Below, piece by piece: positions 60,051 to 64,000 of a stretch of 64,000 nt of DNA. Positions within the stretch are counted from its first letter, which is position 1, and every line of letters starts with the position of its first letter. This DNA comes from Corynebacterium bouchesdurhonense (GTDB lineage Bacteria; Actinomycetota; Actinomycetes; Mycobacteriales; Mycobacteriaceae), in contig NZ_LT546028.1 of NCBI RefSeq assembly GCF_900078305.2, positions 484,948-548,947 of the forward strand. The letters run 5' to 3'. The notes under the pieces were generated by a model. The model worked only from the letters and a program-made list of their open reading frames with translations, did no database searches and was not told the DNA's origin. A program made the translations under genes and the position numbers.

Positions 60051-60093
60051 CACGCAGTGATCCCAGCTGAGATCTCAAGGGGGCCCGCGCGCC

Positions 60094-61293
60094 ATGGTAG
60101 AGAGCACCGGCGATACCGCCGTGTCATTCCGCGTACACAAGGATGACCTGGCGGAGGCCGTCGCTTGGGTGGCCCGCAGCCTGCCCACCAAGAACACGCA
60201 GCCGGTGCTGCGCGCAGTGGTGATCACGGCGGACGACAACGGCTTGGAGTTCGCGGGCTTTGACTATGAGGTCTCGAGCCGGGTGCGTATCGGCGCCGAG
60301 GTGGACCAGCCAGGCCGGGTGGCCGTAGCCGGCAAGCTGCTGGCGGACATCGTGTCCAACATGCCCGCCAAGCCGGTGGAGGTGACCACCGATCAGTCCA
60401 AGATGAAGCTGCGCGGCGGTGCCGCCCGCTTCGAGCTGCCGCTGATGAGCCTGGACGATTACCCGCAGCTCCCCGCCCTCCCTGAGGTCACCGGCAGCAT
60501 CCTGCCGGCCGCCCTGGCCGGCGCCGTGACGCAGGTGGCCGCCGCCGCAGGCCGCGATGACACGCTGCCCATGCTCACCGGCATCCACATGGAGGTCCAG
60601 GGCAACCACCTGAAGCTCACCGCCACCGACCGCTTCCGCCTCGCGGTGCGCTCGCTGGAGTGGAACCCGGTCTCGCCGGACGTGCAGGCCAAGCTGCTCA
60701 TCCCGGCGAAGACGCTGCTGGACACGGCGCGCACGCTGGACACGCACATCGATGACCCGGTGGAGATCGCCGTGGGCGGCGCGGGCAACATCGGCGGCGA
60801 CGGGCTCTTCGGCCTCCACTCCGGCGCCCGGGAGACCACCACCCGCATGCTGGACGCGGACTTCCCCAACGTGGCGCCGCTACTGCCGAAGGCGCACAGC
60901 TCCATCGCCAGCGTGGAGATCGCGCCGCTGCTGGAGTCCATCCGCCGCGTCTCCCTGGTGGCGGACCGCAACGCGCAGATCCGCCTGCACTTTAGCGACG
61001 GTGAGCTGGCGCTCCACGCCTCCGGCGCGGACTCGGGCGAGGCGCAGGAGACCATCCCCGCCGCCTTTACCGGCGCGGATGAGCTGCTCATCGCCTTTAA
61101 CGCCGGCTACCTGCGCGACGGTCTCTCGGTCATTGACACGGACCGCGTGATGTTCGGCTTCACCGAGGCATCGCGTCCGGCCATCATGATTCCGGAGCCC
61201 GCGGAGCTGCCGGAGGCGGCCGCGGACGGTACGTTCCCCACGCCGGAGACGCACTTCACGTACCTGCTCATGCCGGTGCGCCTGCCTGGCTAG
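60094..61293 (+). CDS. dnaN: DNA polymerase III beta sliding clamp
   Basis: A 399-residue clamp subunit. It starts [22 protein letters not shown]. The three clamp domains are recognisable from [61 protein letters not shown] (here GAARFELP), [13 protein letters not shown], and the C-terminal [12 protein letters not shown], the clamp's conserved end. An AAGGGGG stretch 12 bases upstream is a distant Shine-Dalgarno. recF follows 8 bp later. Confidence 0.96.
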   Translation: MVESTGDTAVSFRVHKDDLAEAVAWVARSLPTKNTQPVLRAVVITADDNGLEFAGFDYEVSSRVRIGAEVDQPGRVAVAGKLLADIVSNMPAKPVEVTTDQSKMKLRGGAARFELPLMSLDDYPQLPALPEVTGSILPAALAGAVTQVAAAAGRDDTLPMLTGIHMEVQGNHLKLTATDRFRLAVRSLEWNPVSPDVQAKLLIPAKTLLDTARTLDTHIDDPVEIAVGGAGNIGGDGLFGLHSGARETTTRMLDADFPNVAPLLPKAHSSIASVEIAPLLESIRRVSLVADRNAQIRLHFSDGELALHASGADSGEAQETIPAAFTGADELLIAFNAGYLRDGLSVIDTDRVMFGFTEASRPAIMIPEPAELPEAAADGTFPTPETHFTYLLMPVRLPG

Positions 61294-61301
61294 GGCAACC
61301 G

Positions 61302-62489
61302 GTGTACGTCGCCGAACTGGACCTGCGGGATTTCCGCTCGTGGGCGCAGCTCCACCTGGAGCTTGAGCCCGGGGTCACCGTGTTCGCGGGCCGCAACGGT
61401 CACGGCAAAACCAATATCGTCGAGGCGGTGCGCTACACCTCCACCCTGTCCAGCCACCGGGTCTCGGGGGACGGCCCGCTGGTGGGGGCAGGGAAGAGCA
61501 ACGCCCGCGTCTCCGCCACCACTGTCAACGGGGGCCGGGCGCTGACCACGCACCTGCTGCTCAACGCGCAGGGAGCCAACCAGGCGCAGATCAACCGCAC
61601 CCGCCTGAAATCCCCCCGCGAGCTGCTTGGCGTGCTGCGCACGGTGATGTTCTCGCCGGAAGACCTGCGCCTCGTCAACGGCGAGCCGCAGGAGCGCCGC
61701 CGCTTCCTGGACGACTTGCTGGCGCTGCAAACCCCGCGGCTCGCAGGCGTACGCGCGGATTACGAGAAGGTCCTGCGCCAGCGCAACGCCCTGCTCCGGA
61801 GTTCGAGCGCGGCGCTGCGCCGCGGATACGAGGACGAGGCCGGGGGGAGCGCGCTGACCACGCTCGACGTGTGGGACGCCCAGCTCGCCGCGCACGGGAG
61901 CCAGCTCATCGCCGCGCGCCTTTTGCTTATCGACGCCCTCGCCGAGCCGACCACCTCCTCCTACGCGGCGGTTGCGCCGGAATCCCGCCCGGCCTCCATC
62001 CGCGCTAAGTCCACCCTCGACGCCGCCGTGCGCGAGCTGGCGGGCGGGGAGCGGGTGCGTGACCCGGCGATCTTCGAGGCCGCGATGCTCTCCGAGCTGG
62101 GCCGCCGCCGCCGCGAGGAGATCGAGCGGGGCACCACCCTGGTGGGCCCGCACCGCGACGACCTGGTGCTGATGTTGGGGGACGCGCCCGCGCGCGGGTA
62201 CGCCTCCCACGGCGAGACCTGGTCCTACGCCCTGGCCCTGCACCTGGCGGAGTATCAGCTGTTGGCGGCGGCGGGGTCGGACCCGGTGCTGATTCTGGAC
62301 GACGTCTTCGCCGAGCTGGACGCCAAGCGCCGCGAGCGCTTGGTGCACGTGGCGGAGGGTGCGGAGCAGGTCCTGATCACGGCTGCGGTGGGCGACGATT
62401 TGCCCGGCAACCTGGATGATGCCGTGTCCGCCCGCTACCAGGTGCACATGGAGGAGGGGGTGAGCGGCATTGAGCGACTTGGTGCGTGA
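61302..62489 (+). CDS. recF: Recombination mediator RecF
   Basis: A 395-residue SMC-like ATPase acting at DNA gaps. It starts at GTG 61302 with [42 protein letters not shown] (Walker A). The middle has [26 protein letters not shown]. The signature and Walker B are [23 protein letters not shown] and [22 protein letters not shown] near match to the dispersed motif encodes [10 protein letters not shown] in the helical arm. It overlaps the DUF721 gene by 20 bp. Confidence 0.95.
   Translation: MYVAELDLRDFRSWAQLHLELEPGVTVFAGRNGHGKTNIVEAVRYTSTLSSHRVSGDGPLVGAGKSNARVSATTVNGGRALTTHLLLNAQGANQAQINRTRLKSPRELLGVLRTVMFSPEDLRLVNGEPQERRRFLDDLLALQTPRLAGVRADYEKVLRQRNALLRSSSAALRRGYEDEAGGSALTTLDVWDAQLAAHGSQLIAARLLLIDALAEPTTSSYAAVAPESRPASIRAKSTLDAAVRELAGGERVRDPAIFEAAMLSELGRRRREEIERGTTLVGPHRDDLVLMLGDAPARGYASHGETWSYALALHLAEYQLLAAAGSDPVLILDDVFAELDAKRRERLVHVAEGAEQVLITAAVGDDLPGNLDDAVSARYQVHMEEGVSGIERLGA
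61925..61936 (+). repeat. Dispersed motif, near match (GCTTATCGACGC)
   Basis: One mismatch from GCTTGTCGACGC, with flank GCGCCTTTT, read as LLIDAL in recF. CCTC follows. Confidence 0.8.
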
Positions 62490-63051
62490 CACCTTCGTTA
62501 CGGTGCGCGACATGGCGCGCCGCCGCGGCCGCCTTCCTGACCTCTCCCGCCAGGGACGCCCGGTGACGCCGCTGCGCAGCGCCGCCAACGAGGTACGCGT
62601 ACCGGGGCTTTCGCTTGTCGACGCACCCTCCACCGCCACCCCCCGCCCGCGCCGCGGCCGCCCGACCGGCCTGGACGGCCGGGCCCTGCCGCGCGGGTAC
62701 AAGGTCGACTCCTTCGCCTCCCTAATGGGCAGGGAGATCCGTCGCCGCGACTGGACCGAGCACATGGCCTACGGCTGGGTGATGGGCAACTGGGAGACCC
62801 TGGTGGGTGCCAAGATTGCCCAGCACACCACCGTGGAGATGATCAAGGAGGGCGAGGTACACGTCTCCTGCGATACCACCGCCTGGGCAACCCAGATGAA
62901 GTACATGCAGGCCACGGTGCTCTCGGCCATCGCGGCGAAGGTGGGTCCGGACGTGGTGACCAAGCTGCACATCTACGGCCCGAAGACGAAGTCTTGGCGC
63001 TACGGCGCTCTCCACGTGAAGGGCCGCGGCCCCCGCGACACGTACGGGTAG
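62470..63051 (+). CDS. DUF721 (DciA-like) family protein
   Basis: A 193-residue protein from TTG 62470 after GGAGGGGG; GTG 62482 is an alternative. The first 80 residues are basic and disordered ([28 protein letters not shown]). The DUF721 domain follows: [69 protein letters not shown]. It is the orthologue of M. tuberculosis Rv0004, between recF and gyrB. Some DUF721 members (DciA) load the replicative helicase; that role here is inference. An exact dispersed motif copy encodes LSLVDAPS in the linker. Confidence 0.9.
   Translation: MSDLVRDTFVTVRDMARRRGRLPDLSRQGRPVTPLRSAANEVRVPGLSLVDAPSTATPRPRRGRPTGLDGRALPRGYKVDSFASLMGREIRRRDWTEHMAYGWVMGNWETLVGAKIAQHTTVEMIKEGEVHVSCDTTAWATQMKYMQATVLSAIAAKVGPDVVTKLHIYGPKTKSWRYGALHVKGRGPRDTYG
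62613..62624 (+). repeat. Dispersed motif GCTTGTCGACGC, exact copy
   Basis: Exact 12-mer with flanks CGGGGCTTTC and ACCC, read as LSLVDAPS in the disordered N-terminus of the DUF721 protein. Confidence 0.92.
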
Positions 63052-63142
63052 GCGAGTCGGGCGCGGGGGCCCGCACCGCGAAAACAGCGCGAGAAACGCC
63101 CTCTCGCTGCCTTTACCGCTGCGGTGTATGACCCCTCTGGGG

Positions 63143-63150
63143 TGTAAGAT
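63143..63150 (+). promoter_or_regulatory. Extended -10 promoter element before gyrB
   Basis: TGTAAGAT, an extended -10, lies about 70 bp before the gyrB start. I see no clear -35. The gap 63052-63210 holds no gene. Confidence 0.4.
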
Positions 63151-63222
63151 GAAGCGGGTTAGATCGCCTCACAGCGCCCCCGCGGCGGGTGGGGCCCGAA
63201 CAAAAGAGGAGTGACCGCTTCC

Positions 63223-64000
63223 GTGGCCGAGCAACAACCGCACTATGACGCCTCATCGATCACCATCCTGGAGGGCCTCGAGGCCGTGCGCAAGCGCCCA
63301 GGCATGTACATCGGCTCCACCGGCGTGCGCGGCCTGCACCACCTGGTGTGGGAGGTCGTGGACAACTCGGTGGATGAGGCGATGGCGGGCTACGCGGACC
63401 GCGTGGACGTGACGCTTTTGGCGGACGGCGGCGTGGAGGTCGTGGACAACGGCCGCGGCATCCCGGTGGAGATGCACCCCTCTGGCGCGCCGACGGTGCA
63501 GGTGGTGATGACGCAGCTGCACGCCGGCGGCAAGTTCGACTCCGAGTCCTACGCCGTCTCCGGCGGCCTGCACGGCGTGGGCATTTCCGTGGTCAACGCC
63601 CTGTCCACCCGCGTCGAGGCGGACATCAAGCGCGACGGCAAGCACTGGATCCAGAACTTCGAGGGCGCCGTGCCGGACGAGCTGGTGGAGGGCGGCAACG
63701 CCCGCGGCACCGGCACCACGATCCGCTTCTGGCCGGACCCGGAGATTTTTGAGACGGTGGAGTTCAGCTTCGACACCATCTCCCGGCGCCTGCAGGAGAT
63801 GGCGTTCCTGAACAAGGGCCTGACCATCACCCTGAAGGACGAGCGGGCCACCGATGAGGAGCTCGAGCTGGAGGCCATCGCGGAAGAGGGCGACACCGCT
63901 GCCGCGATCGGCGAGGTCTCCTTCGACGACGAGACCGTGTCCGAGAAGGTGGACACCCCCGCGCCGGACTCGGCCGACGAGGTCGCGCCCGAGACGAAGA
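63223..64000 (+). CDS. gyrB: DNA gyrase subunit B, N-terminal part (cut by window edge)
   Basis: 259 codons are present. The GHKL ATPase domain is clear: [85 protein letters not shown] and [16 protein letters not shown]. After ITLKDER comes an acidic insertion ([20 protein letters not shown] and onward) that continues to the edge. It introduces negative supercoils with GyrA. Start GTG 63223 lies 11 nt after AAAGAGGA; GTG 63211 is in frame but abuts that site. Confidence 0.95.
   Translation, partial: MAEQQPHYDASSITILEGLEAVRKRPGMYIGSTGVRGLHHLVWEVVDNSVDEAMAGYADRVDVTLLADGGVEVVDNGRGIPVEMHPSGAPTVQVVMTQLHAGGKFDSESYAVSGGLHGVGISVVNALSTRVEADIKRDGKHWIQNFEGAVPDELVEGGNARGTGTTIRFWPDPEIFETVEFSFDTISRRLQEMAFLNKGLTITLKDERATDEELELEAIAEEGDTAAAIGEVSFDDETVSEKVDTPAPDSADEVAPETK

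Noticed and set aside
1..64000. tRNA, rRNA, insertion sequences or prophage genes
   Set aside because: I looked for TTCGAA-type T-arms, rRNA-like stretches and transposase or integrase motifs and found none.

Overview
The window is about two-thirds GC and reads as the chromosomal replication-origin region of a Corynebacterium (Actinobacteria, Mycobacteriales). This rests on gene order. pcnA, a NUDIX gene, a DUF6049-like gene, a murJ-pseudokinase fusion, sigM, trxB, trxA, cwlM-like, parB, parA, rsmG, yidC, yidD, rnpA, rpmH, dnaA, dnaN, recF, a DUF721 gene and gyrB follow the arrangement around the origin of mycobacteria and corynebacteria. A trpEGDCBA operon with a fused trpC/F, a maltose-type ABC operon resembling musK-E-F-G-I, and many leaderless promoters also fit Corynebacterium. 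I cannot name the species.

Layout. 1-6.1 kb: leuS (cut by the left edge), a tiny Cys-containing ORF, a flavodoxin-like protein, an SdaC-type transporter, a secreted metallophosphoesterase with a LamG-like domain, and a small secreted protein. 6.1-9.4 kb: a lower-GC accessory patch with a hipB/hipA-like pair, two uncharacterised genes, and a 35-residue peptide gene with a near-consensus promoter. 9.5-13.4 kb: the pit phosphate transporter, small membrane proteins, and a TPM-like surface protein. 13.5-19.7 kb: the sugar ABC importer operon. 19.7-22.2 kb: accessory genes, including a Schlafen/AlbA_2 regulator with an array of eight TCASTGA words upstream. 22.4-27.7 kb: a DAACS symporter, an SdpI-family protein and an McrBC-type restriction pair. 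27.7-35 kb: the trp operon with an attenuator, followed by a Rieske lipoprotein. 35-39 kb: an OYE-type oxidoreductase, a BASS transporter, a DUF6881-like gene, azlCD and yqgE. 39-51 kb: pcnA to cwlM. 51-57 kb: a second Schlafen-type gene, then parBA, rsmG, yidC, yidD, rnpA and rpmH. 57-64 kb: DnaA-box clusters on both sides of dnaA, then dnaN, recF, DUF721 and gyrB (cut by the right edge).

How it works together. The right third holds replication initiation (dnaA, dnaN, recF, gyrB and the DnaA boxes) and segregation (parA, parB). Six identical 14-bp parS palindromes lie on one side of the origin, 16-35 kb away, five inside coding sequence and one across a start codon. The envelope genes murJ, cwlM-like, yidC and yidD sit beside them.

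Most notable signal. A dispersed DNA word, GCTTGTCGACGC, occurs 10 times exactly. At least 9 near matches keep the GCTT..CGACG ends. It is found in both orientations, in several reading frames and between genes. In coding sequence it often falls in linkers, including dnaA, rnpA, pcnA, murJ and recF. It behaves like a DNA-level element, and I know of no described function for it.
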